Shown here one piece after another: positions 51,794 through 59,640 of a stretch of 64,000 nt of DNA. The stretch covers positions 1,674,001 to 1,738,000 of the forward strand of contig NZ_CP013254.1 in NCBI RefSeq assembly GCF_001482365.1. The letters run 5' to 3'. The translations under genes were made by a program, and so were the position numbers. The notes under the pieces are model-generated. The model was not told where the DNA came from. It searched no databases and was given only the letters and a program-made list of their open reading frames with translations. This stretch comes from Kocuria flava. GTDB lineage: Bacteria > Actinomycetota > Actinomycetes > Actinomycetales > Micrococcaceae. Position 1 is the stretch's first letter, and every line of letters starts with the position of its first letter.

Positions 51794-53218
51794 TCACGGC
51801 ACCGGGGACGGACCTCTCTCGACGTCGGCGCGGCGGCGCGACGACCGCTGGAGGACGGGTGTCCGGCGCCGGGTGCGGCGCGGCCGGACGCGCCGCCAGT
51901 GCAGCACGCCGGGGATCCCGCCCCGCTCGGGCAGGCCGTTGCCGCGGGCGAAGTCCGCCCACACGGCCCGCAGGGCGCGCCCGGCCTCCTCGACCCGGGA
52001 CCACTCGGTGCCGCGCAGCAGCTCGGCCCCGGCCCAGGTGCGCTCGTCGCCGAGCAGCAGGGGCAGGTCGACGGTGTGGGTGCTGCCCCAGGCGTTGTCG
52101 GGGCCCCAGGTGAGCACGTAGCGCCAGGCCCGCCCGCCGGCGCGGGCGTGCCGGGCGGCGAACGCGGTGCTCGCCGCGGCGTAGACGCTGCGGGTGACCA
52201 CGGCGTTGAGGGCCCGGTCCAGGAGCGGGCCGAGGACGGGCACGCGCACGGCGCGGCAGGCGAGCGGCTGGACGGGGTAGAAGAACCGGGCCTCGTGGGT
52301 GGTGTGCCCGATGAGGACGTCGACGCCGGGGGCCGCGGCGTCCCACGCCGCCGCCACCTCTCCCTCGGCGGGCAGTGGGCCGTGGCCGTACTGGGTGCCG
52401 AAGGGCATGAACCGGCGCAGCCCGAGCCCGGTCGCCGCCGCGACGACCCCGGCCTCCTCGGCCAGCACCTCCTCGGTGCTCGAGGTCCGGTCCACCCGGC
52501 CGGCGGCGGCGTTCATCGCCGCGGTCATCGGCGCCCGGCCGGTGCGGATGCCCAGCGGGGCGCTCTGCAGGATCACCCGCTCGACGAGCTCCTCCCCGCC
52601 GGCGGCCAGCAGGTGCGCCACGGCGTCCCCGCCGGCGGACTGGCCGAAGGCCGTGACGCAGCCGGGGTTCCCGCCGAAGGCCGCGATGTTGCGCCGCACC
52701 CAGCGCAGCGCAGCGAGCAGATCCAGCAGGGCCAGGTTCGCGGGACGGTCCCCGCCGTCGCCCAGGCACCCGAAGAGCCCGAGCCGGTAGGTCACGGCGA
52801 CGACCACGACGTCCTGCTCGGCCACCAGCCGGGCCGGGTCCAGGCCGGGGGAGTCCCCGGCCCCGGCGGCGTAGGAGCCGCCGTGCACCCACACCAGCAC
52901 CGGGAAGCCGTCCTCGGGCGGGGTCGTGCGGGGGAGGGCGATCGACAGCCGCTGGCAGTCCTCGTCCGTGGGCAGCCCGCCGAGCACGGGACCCAGCATC
53001 CGGTCGAGGAACGGCGAGGGCTGCTGCGGGCACGCCGGGGACGGCGCGGTCGCGTCGAGGACCCCGGCGTGGTCCGGGGCCGGCACGGGCGCCTCGAAGC
53101 GGCCCGCCCGGGCGTAGGGAATGCCGGTGGCCCGCAGGACGGCGCCGTCGGCCCACCCGCGGACCGGTCCGCACGGCGGGTCGAAGCGGGGCCGGTCCAC
53201 GGCGTGGGACGCGTCCAC
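51794..53218 (-). CDS. type-B carboxylesterase
   Basis: 474-residue alpha/beta hydrolase of the carboxylesterase type B family. Motifs in order: early EDCQRLSIALP (family EDCLxLN), oxyanion loop VWVHGGSYAAG, nucleophile FGQSAGGDAVAHLL (GxSxG), and a late WGSTHTVDLPLL histidine region. The N-terminus is short and there is no signal peptide, so it should be cytoplasmic. The last 25 residues are Arg-rich and atypical. GTG 53218 starts 5 bp after the DUF2505 stop, so the two genes are co-transcribed. The natural ester is unknown. Confidence 0.85.
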   Translation of the reverse strand: MDASHAVDRPRFDPPCGPVRGWADGAVLRATGIPYARAGRFEAPVPAPDHAGVLDATAPSPACPQQPSPFLDRMLGPVLGGLPTDEDCQRLSIALPRTTPPEDGFPVLVWVHGGSYAAGAGDSPGLDPARLVAEQDVVVVAVTYRLGLFGCLGDGGDRPANLALLDLLAALRWVRRNIAAFGGNPGCVTAFGQSAGGDAVAHLLAAGGEELVERVILQSAPLGIRTGRAPMTAAMNAAAGRVDRTSSTEEVLAEEAGVVAAATGLGLRRFMPFGTQYGHGPLPAEGEVAAAWDAAAPGVDVLIGHTTHEARFFYPVQPLACRAVRVPVLGPLLDRALNAVVTRSVYAAASTAFAARHARAGGRAWRYVLTWGPDNAWGSTHTVDLPLLLGDERTWAGAELLRGTEWSRVEEAGRALRAVWADFARGNGLPERGGIPGVLHWRRVRPRRTRRRTPVLQRSSRRRADVERGPSPVP

Positions 53219-53223
53219 CGGGC

Positions 53224-53724
53224 TCAGGCCCGGTCGGCCAGCCAGGCCTGCGCCTCCTGCGACTGCAGCGAGATCGCCTTGGAGACGAACGGCTCGGCGG
53301 CGGCGGCGATCTGCTTGCCGACGAACGGGATGTTGGCCTGCACCACGCACTCCACGTGCACCTCGGTGTGCTCGCCCTGCGGGCTCAGCCGCTGGGTCGC
53401 CGTGCCCGAGACGGGCAGGGACGCGACCTGGATCTCGGTGGACACCACGCGCACGCCCTCGGCGTCCGGATCGGCGTAGCGGTCCACCTGGGTGGCCCGC
53501 ACCGAGCTGCCCACGAACTTGCGGGCCATCTCCGGCAGCTTCGCCGCGTCCATCGCCCGCACCGTGGTCACGGTGAAGCGCGCCTCGACGTCGCCGTCGA
53601 CCTCCACCGACTCGAGGGTCGCCCCCGCGCGGTGGGTGACGTGGCGGATGAACTCCTCGTCGCGGAAGGTCACCACGACCTGCTCGACGGGCGCGGGAAC
53701 GGTGGTGGAGGCGGTGACGGCCAT
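53224..53724 (-). CDS. DUF2505 (SRPBCC-like) protein
   Basis: 166-residue protein of the DUF2505 family, common in actinobacteria and related to START/SRPBCC lipid-binding folds. It begins MAVTASTTVPAPVEQV and keeps the usual strand-helix order: FRDEEFIRHVTHRAG, then VSTEIQVASLPVSGTATQRL and HVECVVQANIPFVGKQIAAA. No catalytic residues are known for the family. ATG 53724 follows AGGAG at 5 bases. Divergent from mfd, with which it shares a 146-bp promoter region; the minus-strand TACCAT (53759-53764) is a possible -10. Followed closely by the esterase gene. Confidence 0.85.
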   Translation of the reverse strand: MAVTASTTVPAPVEQVVVTFRDEEFIRHVTHRAGATLESVEVDGDVEARFTVTTVRAMDAAKLPEMARKFVGSSVRATQVDRYADPDAEGVRVVSTEIQVASLPVSGTATQRLSPQGEHTEVHVECVVQANIPFVGKQIAAAAEPFVSKAISLQSQEAQAWLADRA

Positions 53725-53870
53725 GGGAACTCCTGGGATCGGGCGATCGGTTCCTCCCATGGTAGGGCCGGGCGCCTGTCCGCCCCCGGGAGTAAGCTGG
53801 GGGCCGCGCTCGCCGGGAACCACGGCCCGCGCCCCACCGCTCCCGTCCCGCACCAGGAGACCGCGCACCC
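53725..53870. promoter_or_regulatory. divergent promoter region DUF2505 / mfd
   Basis: 146 bp. Candidate -10 elements are TACCAT on the minus strand (53759-53764) and TAAGCT on the plus strand (53793-53798). Neither has a good -35. The CCAGGAG/CACCAGGAG ribosome sites of both genes lie at the ends. Confidence 0.35.
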
Positions 53871-56800
53871 ATGACCCTGTCCGGACTGCTCGACGCCCTC
53901 TCCGCGGAGCGCTCCTTCGCGAACATCCGCACCCAGGCCGCCCTCCCGCCCGGCGAGCGCAGCCCCGAGACGGTCATCAGCGCCCCGGACGGGATGCGCG
54001 CGGTGCTCACCGCGCAGATCCGCCGCGCGCTCGACGACGCCCCCGCCCCGGCCGAGGGCCAGTCCCCGCCGGTGGTGCTGGCCGTGACCGCCACGGGCCG
54101 GGAGTCCGAGGACCTCGCCGCCGCGCTGGCCGCCTACCTCCCGCAGCAGGAGGTCGCCGAGTTCCCGGCCTGGGAGACGCTGCCGCACGAGCGGCTCTCC
54201 CCGCGCTCGGACACCGTGGGCCGGCGCCTCGAGGTGCTGCGCCGTCTGGCCCACCCGGACGCCGGCGGCCCGCTGCGGGTGCTCACCGCCCCGGTGCGCT
54301 CCGTGCTGCAGCCGGTGGTCGAGGGCCTGGGGGACATGGCGCCCGTGCGGTTCGTGCGCGGGGAGGAGCTCGACTTCGACGACGCCGTGGCCGCCCTCGC
54401 CCGGGCCGCCTACGCCCGGGTGGACATGGTGACCCGCCGCGGGGAGTTCGCCGTGCGCGGCGGCATCATCGACGTCTTCTCCCCGGTGGCCGACCACCCC
54501 GTGCGCATCGAGTTCTTCGGCGACGAGGTCGAGGAGCTGCGCTGGTTCGCCGTGGCCGACCAGCGCACCCTGGCCACCGGCGACCACCCCGACTCCCTCA
54601 CCGCCCCGCCGTGCCGCGAGGTGCTCATCACCCCCTCGGTGATGTCGCGCGCGGCGACGCTGCGGGACAGGCTGCCCGGGGCCGAGTCGATGCTCGAGCG
54701 GATCGCCGGCGGGATCTACGTGGAGGGCATGGAGTCGCTGGCCCCGCTGCTCGTCGACGGCATGGTCCCGGTGCTGCAGCTGCTGCCGCCGGGCTCGATC
54801 GTCGTCGTCGTGGAGCCCGAGAAGGTGCGGGCGCGCGCCCACGACCTCGTGGCCACCAACGAGGAGTTCCTCCTCGCCGCCTGGGACTCCGCCTCGGACG
54901 GGACGTCCGCGCCCCTCGACCTCACCTCCGCGCAGGCCGCGGGCGACGACGGGGGCCGCACCCTGGCCGCCGGCTCCTTCCAGACCCTCGGCGAGGCGCG
55001 GGCCACCGCGCTCGGGCACGGCACGGCGTGGTGGTCGCTCACCGCGCTGAACCTCGCCCTGGCCTCGGCCGCCGACGTCGACGCCGACACCTCCGACGAG
55101 GCCGTGGCCCTGCTCGACTCCGAGGCCGACTCCCTGACCGTCGCCGCCCGCGAGCCCCACGGCTTCGCCGGGGACGTCGAGGCGATGCTCGAGTTCCTCG
55201 GCAAGCGCGTGGCCGACGGCTGGCGCGTCGTCGCCGTGACCGAGGGCCCCGGCCCGCTCGCGCGCATCGCCGAGCTGCTGCACGAGGCCGGGGTGCCCGC
55301 CGCCCGCAGGGACTCCCTCGACGAGGCCCCGCAGCCCGGCATCGTGGAGCTGACCACCGCGGTGGCCGGGAAGGGCTTCGCCCTCGACGCCCTCGAGCTG
55401 GCCCTCCTCACCGAGGCCGACCTGCTCGGGAAGGCCAGCCCCTACACGACCAAGGACATGCGCAAGCTGCCCGTGCGGCGCAAGCGCAACGCCGTGGACC
55501 CGCTCGCGCTCTCCCAGGGCGACTTCGTGGTCCACGAGCAGCACGGCATCGGGCAGTTCGTGGAGCTCACCCAGCGACCCATCGCCGGTGCCGTCACCAA
55601 GCCAGGCCAGCCCAAGCCGGTGCGCGAGTACCTCGTGCTCGAGTACGCCCCGTCCAAGCGCAACGGCCCCCGCGACCGCCTGTTCGTGCCCACCGACCAG
55701 CTCGACCAGGTCACCACCTACGTGGGCGGGGAGACCCCGGCGCTGTCCAAGATGGGCGGGGCCGACTGGAACAAGACCAAGCGCGCCGCGAAGAAGGCCG
55801 TCAAGGACATCGCCAACGAGCTCATCCGGCTCTACTCCGCCCGGATGGCCTCCCGCGGCCACGCCTTCGACCCCGACACCCCGTGGCAGCGGGAGCTGGA
55901 AGAGGCCTTCCCGTACATCGAGACCCCCGACCAGCTGACCACCATCAACGAGGTCAAGGCCGACATGGAGCGGGAGATCCCCATGGACCGGCTGATCTCC
56001 GGGGACGTGGGCTACGGCAAGACCGAGGTCGCCGTGCGCGCGGCGTTCAAGGCCGTCCAGGACGGCAAGCAGGTCGCGGTGCTCGTGCCCACGACCCTGC
56101 TCGCCCAGCAGCACACCGAGACCTTCACCGAGCGCTTCTCCGGCTTCCCCGTGCGCCTGGCCACCCTCTCCCGCTTCCAGACCGCCAAGGAGACGAAGGC
56201 GACGCTGGCCGGGCTCGAGGACGGGTCGATCGACGTGGTCATCGGCACCCACCGGCTGCTGTCGAAGGAGGTCGTCTTCAAGGACCTCGGGCTCGTGGTC
56301 ATCGACGAGGAGCAGCGCTTCGGCGTCGAGCACAAGGAGAAGCTCAAGGCGATGCGCACCAACGTGGACGTCCTGGCGATGTCCGCGACCCCCATCCCGC
56401 GCACCCTGGAGATGTCGCTGACCGGCATCCGCGAGACCTCGACCCTGGCCACCCCGCCCGAGGAGCGCCACCCGGTGCTCACCTACGTGGGCGCCTACAC
56501 CGACAAGCAGGTCTCGGCCGCCGTGCGCCGGGAGCTCATGCGCGAGGGCCAGGTCTTCTACATCCACAACCGGGTCTCCTCGATCGAGCGCAAGGCCAAG
56601 GAGATCGCCGAGCTCGTGCCCGAGGCCCGCATCGCCGTGGCCCACGGGCAGATGTCCGAGTCCCGGCTCGAGCAGATCATCGTGGACTTCTGGGAGAAGA
56701 AGTTCGACGTCCTCATCTGCACGACCATCGTGGAGACCGGTCTGGACATCGCCAACGCCAACACCCTCATCGTCGACGGCGCCGACCGCTACGGGCTCTC

Positions 56801-57584
56801 CCAGCTGCACCAGCTGCGCGGGCGCGTGGGCCGCGGCCGCGAGCGGGCCTACGCCTACTTCCTCTACCCGGCCGAGAAGCCGCTGTCCGAGACCGCCCTG
56901 GAGCGGCTCAAGGCCGTGGCCGCCCACAACGAGCTCGGCGCCGGCATGCAGCTGGCCATGAAGGACCTCGAGATCCGCGGTGCCGGCAACCTGCTGGGCG
57001 GAGAGCAGTCCGGGCACATCGCCGGGGTCGGTTTCGACATGTACCTGCGCCTGGTCGGGGAGGCCGTGGCAGAGTACCGCGGCGAGGAGGACGAGCGGCC
57101 CGCCGAGATGAAGATCGAGCTGCCCGTCAACGCCTACCTGCCCCACGACTACGTGCCGGGGGAGCGGCTGCGCCTGGAGGCCTACCGCAACCTCGCCAAC
57201 GCCGCCACGGACGAGGCGATCCAGGAGGTCGCCGACGAGCTCGCCGACCGCTACGGCGAGCTGCCCGAGCCCGTGCAGAACCTGCTCGAGGTCGCCCGCT
57301 TCCGCGTGGTCGCCCGCGCCGCCGGGCTCACCGACGTCGGGGCGATGGGGAACACGATCCGCTTCGCCCCCGCGGACCTGCCCGAGTCGCGGCGGATGCG
57401 CCTGACCCGCCTCTACCCGGGAGCCCAGGTCAAGACCGTGCCCGGCACCGAGACCGCCCAGGTGCTCGTCCCCAAGCCCAAGACCGCCCGGATCGGGGGC
57501 AAGGACCTGGTGGACCGGGAGATCCTCGAGTGGGCCCGCGGCGTGGTCGAGGCGGTCTTCGCGAAGGAGCCGGCGGCGGCCTGA
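53871..57584 (+). CDS. mfd: transcription-repair coupling factor Mfd
   Basis: 1237-residue ATP-dependent translocase that removes RNA polymerase stalled at DNA damage and recruits UvrABC. Domain order is complete: UvrB-homology N-terminus (about 1-350), RNA-polymerase interaction domain beginning FVVHEQHGIGQFVEL near residue 550, RecG-like motor with Walker A GDVGYGKTEVAVRAAF near residue 712, DEEQ box VVIDEEQRFGVEHKEK near 812, SATPIPRTLEM, and the TRG region AMKDLEIRGAGNLLGGEQS with the C-terminal UvrA-inhibitory domain. ATG 53871 follows CAGGAG. Usually found near rplY-pth in actinobacteria; here 18 kb away, with glycan and regulatory genes between. A bidirectional hairpin ends the transcript. 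Confidence 0.98.
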   Translation: MTLSGLLDALSAERSFANIRTQAALPPGERSPETVISAPDGMRAVLTAQIRRALDDAPAPAEGQSPPVVLAVTATGRESEDLAAALAAYLPQQEVAEFPAWETLPHERLSPRSDTVGRRLEVLRRLAHPDAGGPLRVLTAPVRSVLQPVVEGLGDMAPVRFVRGEELDFDDAVAALARAAYARVDMVTRRGEFAVRGGIIDVFSPVADHPVRIEFFGDEVEELRWFAVADQRTLATGDHPDSLTAPPCREVLITPSVMSRAATLRDRLPGAESMLERIAGGIYVEGMESLAPLLVDGMVPVLQLLPPGSIVVVVEPEKVRARAHDLVATNEEFLLAAWDSASDGTSAPLDLTSAQAAGDDGGRTLAAGSFQTLGEARATALGHGTAWWSLTALNLALASAADVDADTSDEAVALLDSEADSLTVAAREPHGFAGDVEAMLEFLGKRVADGWRVVAVTEGPGPLARIAELLHEAGVPAARRDSLDEAPQPGIVELTTAVAGKGFALDALELALLTEADLLGKASPYTTKDMRKLPVRRKRNAVDPLALSQGDFVVHEQHGIGQFVELTQRPIAGAVTKPGQPKPVREYLVLEYAPSKRNGPRDRLFVPTDQLDQVTTYVGGETPALSKMGGADWNKTKRAAKKAVKDIANELIRLYSARMASRGHAFDPDTPWQRELEEAFPYIETPDQLTTINEVKADMEREIPMDRLISGDVGYGKTEVAVRAAFKAVQDGKQVAVLVPTTLLAQQHTETFTERFSGFPVRLATLSRFQTAKETKATLAGLEDGSIDVVIGTHRLLSKEVVFKDLGLVVIDEEQRFGVEHKEKLKAMRTNVDVLAMSATPIPRTLEMSLTGIRETSTLATPPEERHPVLTYVGAYTDKQVSAAVRRELMREGQVFYIHNRVSSIERKAKEIAELVPEARIAVAHGQMSESRLEQIIVDFWEKKFDVLICTTIVETGLDIANANTLIVDGADRYGLSQLHQLRGRVGRGRERAYAYFLYPAEKPLSETALERLKAVAAHNELGAGMQLAMKDLEIRGAGNLLGGEQSGHIAGVGFDMYLRLVGEAVAEYRGEEDERPAEMKIELPVNAYLPHDYVPGERLRLEAYRNLANAATDEAIQEVADELADRYGELPEPVQNLLEVARFRVVARAAGLTDVGAMGNTIRFAPADLPESRRMRLTRLYPGAQVKTVPGTETAQVLVPKPKTARIGGKDLVDREILEWARGVVEAVFAKEPAAA

Positions 57585-57610
57585 GCCGCTGCCCGTCCCG
57601 CACCCCGGAC

Positions 57611-57653
57611 ACGACGAAGGGCTCCTCCCCGTGCGGGAGGAGCCCTTCGTCGT
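57611..57653. terminator. 19-bp perfect bidirectional terminator after mfd
   Basis: A perfect 19-bp stem (57611-57629 with 57635-57653) and 5-nt loop stands between the mfd stop and the stop of the convergent membrane-protein gene. Confidence 0.8.
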
Positions 57654-57668
57654 CGGTGCCTGCGGGAC

Positions 57669-58106
57669 TTACTGCACGGCCTTGCCGTACTTGTCGTCGC
57701 CGTGGGCGCGCGCGGTGAGCGCGTCGCGGGTGCGGGCGTCCTGCGGGCCCTGCGGGAACTCGGCGGCCACGGGCTGGTGGCCCGGGACCTCCGTGGAGGG
57801 CGGGACGTCCATGGCGAGGGTGCGGCCGCCCTCGGCGCGCTTGGCGGTGGAGGTGCTCAGGAGCCCGACGGGGATGAGCAGGGCCAGGGCGTAGAGCAGC
57901 AGGCCGATGATCCACACGGTGGGGCTGTTGGGGTAGGAGGCGAAGGCCCAGAAGCTGCCGATCATCACGGCCATGGCCAGCACGAGGAAGATGAGGTTGT
58001 TGACCGTCCGGCCCTGGCCCGAGAACGAGCGGACGGTGGTCCCGGAGGGGCCACCGGTCATGGTGCCCCCGGGCGTGCCGGTGGACGAGGGAGCGCGGTC
58101 GGACAT
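57669..58106 (-). CDS. two-helix membrane protein, tandem copy 1
   Basis: 145-residue protein of unknown function. A Gly/Thr/Ser-rich start is followed by two adjacent membrane helices (LIFLVLAMAVMIGSFWAFAS and VWIIGLLLYALALLIPVGLL) and a charged cytoplasmic-type C-terminus. Residues 9-105 are nearly identical to the gene at 58383, even at DNA level, with divergence limited to both ends. ATG 58106 has AGGGTGACC upstream. No known family. Recent duplication is clear; each copy retained its own terminator. Confidence 0.75.
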   Translation of the reverse strand: MSDRAPSSTGTPGGTMTGGPSGTTVRSFSGQGRTVNNLIFLVLAMAVMIGSFWAFASYPNSPTVWIIGLLLYALALLIPVGLLSTSTAKRAEGGRTLAMDVPPSTEVPGHQPVAAEFPQGPQDARTRDALTARAHGDDKYGKAVQ

Positions 58107-58382
58107 GAGAGGTCACCCTTCTGGCGGTACTGGCGGTGGGCAGCGGCCGGTGCGGCTGCCGTGGCGTTCGGACCCAGTCTAGTCGCACCGACCGACCCGG
58201 GGTTCCCGGGCGTCCGGCGCCTCGAGCCTCTCGCCGCGCTCCCGGTTCCAGCGCTCTGCCGAGATCTCCGGGCGACCCGGCGCCGTGCGCGGGGTCCGGC
58301 TCGCGCCGTTGTCCCGACGACGGACGGCTCCCCTCCCGGCAGCAGGGGAGAGGAGCCGTCCGTCGTCGTCGGGCGGGTGCGC
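58107..58382. other. spacer between tandem membrane-protein copies
   Basis: 276 bp holding the leader of copy 1 (right side of its ATG), a GC-rich unstructured stretch, and the terminator of copy 2 at 58315-58368. No reading frame is convincing. The minus-strand CTAGACTGG sequence near 58180 also occurs before copy 2 (near 58885), so the promoter was duplicated too. Confidence 0.5.
58315..58368 (-). terminator. hairpin terminator after tandem copy 2
   Basis: A perfect 17-bp outer stem (58315-58331 with 58352-58368) encloses a smaller CCCCTC/GAGGGG-like inner pairing. It lies 14 bp beyond the stop of the leftward gene at 58383. Confidence 0.7.
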
Positions 58383-58820
58383 CTACTGGGTGGTGCGGCC
58401 CAGGGCGTCGTCGCCGTGCTCGGCGCGGACCTCGGCGTCGCGGCGGGCCGGGTCGCGCGGGGCCTGGCCCAGCTGGGCGGCCTTGGGGTCGTCGCCCGGG
58501 ACCTCGGTGGTCGGCGGGACGTCCATGGCGAGGGTGCGGCCTCCCTCGGCGCGCTTGGCGGTGGAGGTGCTCAGGAGCCCGACGGGGATGAGCAGGGCCA
58601 GGGCGTAGAGCAGCAGGCCGATGATCCACACGGTGGGGCTGTTGGGGTAGGACGCGAAGGCCCAGAAGCTGCCGATCATCACGGCCATGGCCAGCACGAG
58701 GAAGATGAGGTTGTTGACCGTCCGGCCCTGGCCCGAGAACGAGCGGACGGTGGTCCCGGAGGGGCCACCGGTCATGGTGCCCCCGGGCGTGCCGGCGGAG
58801 GAGGAGGTGCGGTCGGCCAT
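58383..58820 (-). CDS. two-helix membrane protein, tandem copy 2
   Basis: 145-residue near-duplicate of the gene at 57669. Both helices and the connecting YPNSPTVWIIG segment are identical to copy 1. The first 8 residues and the last 40 differ; here the tail is Asp/Arg-rich and ends in TTQ. ATG 58820 has AAGGACCGTC upstream. The strong conservation of the core against free drift at the ends may reflect gene conversion. Function unknown; likely a small envelope protein. Confidence 0.75.
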   Translation of the reverse strand: MADRTSSSAGTPGGTMTGGPSGTTVRSFSGQGRTVNNLIFLVLAMAVMIGSFWAFASYPNSPTVWIIGLLLYALALLIPVGLLSTSTAKRAEGGRTLAMDVPPTTEVPGDDPKAAQLGQAPRDPARRDAEVRAEHGDDALGRTTQ

Positions 58821-58906
58821 GGTGACGGTCCTTCTGACGGAGCGGGACGGGCCGTGCTGCACGGCCCCGGGCAGTTGGCCCCAGTCTAGTCGAGCGGGGG
58901 CGCGGT

Positions 58907-59563
58907 TCAGCCGAGCAGGGCCGGGCCGCTGCTGGCGCCGATGCGGGTCGCGCCGGCCTCGATCATCGCCAGCGCGTCCTCCCGGGTGCGGATCCCGCCC
59001 GAGGCCTTGACCCCGATGTCCGGGCCGACGGTCGCGCGCATCAGCCGCACGTCCGCCACGGTCGCGCCTCCGGTGGAGAAGCCGGTGGAGGTCTTCACGA
59101 AGTCGGCACCGGCGGCCACGGCGGCCTCGCACGCGAGGACCTTGGCGTCGTCGTCGAGCAGGCACGTCTCGATGATGACCTTCAGCAGCGCCCCGCCGGC
59201 GTGGGCCGCCTCGGCGACGGCGCGGACGTCACGCTCCAGGGTCTCGCGCTCGCCGGCGCGGGCGGCGGCGATGTCGACGACCATGTCGATCTCCTGGGCG
59301 CCGGCGTCCACGGCGGTGCGGGTCTCGAAGGCCTTGACCTCGGTGGCGGAGGCGCCCAGCGGAAAGCCGACCACCGCGCAGGTCCGCACGTCGCTGCCGG
59401 CCAGCCGCTCCCGCACGAAGGACGTCCACAGCGGGTTGGTGCACACCGCCGCGAAGCCGTGCGCCACCGCCTCCTCGCACAGCGCCGCGATCTGCTCGCG
59501 CGAGGCCTCCGGCTTCAGCAGCGTGGAGTCGATGTAGGGGGCGAGGTTCGGGGCGTCGGACAC
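58907..59563 (-). CDS. deoC: deoxyribose-phosphate aldolase
   Basis: 218-residue class I aldolase splitting 2-deoxyribose-5-phosphate into acetaldehyde and glyceraldehyde-3-phosphate in deoxynucleoside breakdown. The Schiff-base lysine is in ADFVKTSTGFSTGGAT near residue 153; the proton-relay Asp and Lys are in EIDMVVDIAA and GVKASGGIRT. Start region YIDSTLLKPEAS is typical. GTG 59563 follows AAAGG at 8 bases. It stands at the end of the leftward glycan operon, 77 bp beyond the DUF2334 gene, but a functional link is not expected. No other deo genes nearby. Confidence 0.95.
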   Translation of the reverse strand: MSDAPNLAPYIDSTLLKPEASREQIAALCEEAVAHGFAAVCTNPLWTSFVRERLAGSDVRTCAVVGFPLGASATEVKAFETRTAVDAGAQEIDMVVDIAAARAGERETLERDVRAVAEAAHAGGALLKVIIETCLLDDDAKVLACEAAVAAGADFVKTSTGFSTGGATVADVRLMRATVGPDIGVKASGGIRTREDALAMIEAGATRIGASSGPALLG

Positions 59564-59640
59564 GGGCGGGCCTTTCGACGGGACTGGACGGGGTAGGTCG
59601 GGGCCAGCCTACCGGCGATTCAACGATGCCCTGAGCTGGC

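Noticed and set aside
53670..57146. 1158-residue minus-strand frame opposite mfd
   Set aside because: Antisense shadow of an unmistakable mfd gene; composition and lack of domains show it is not coding.
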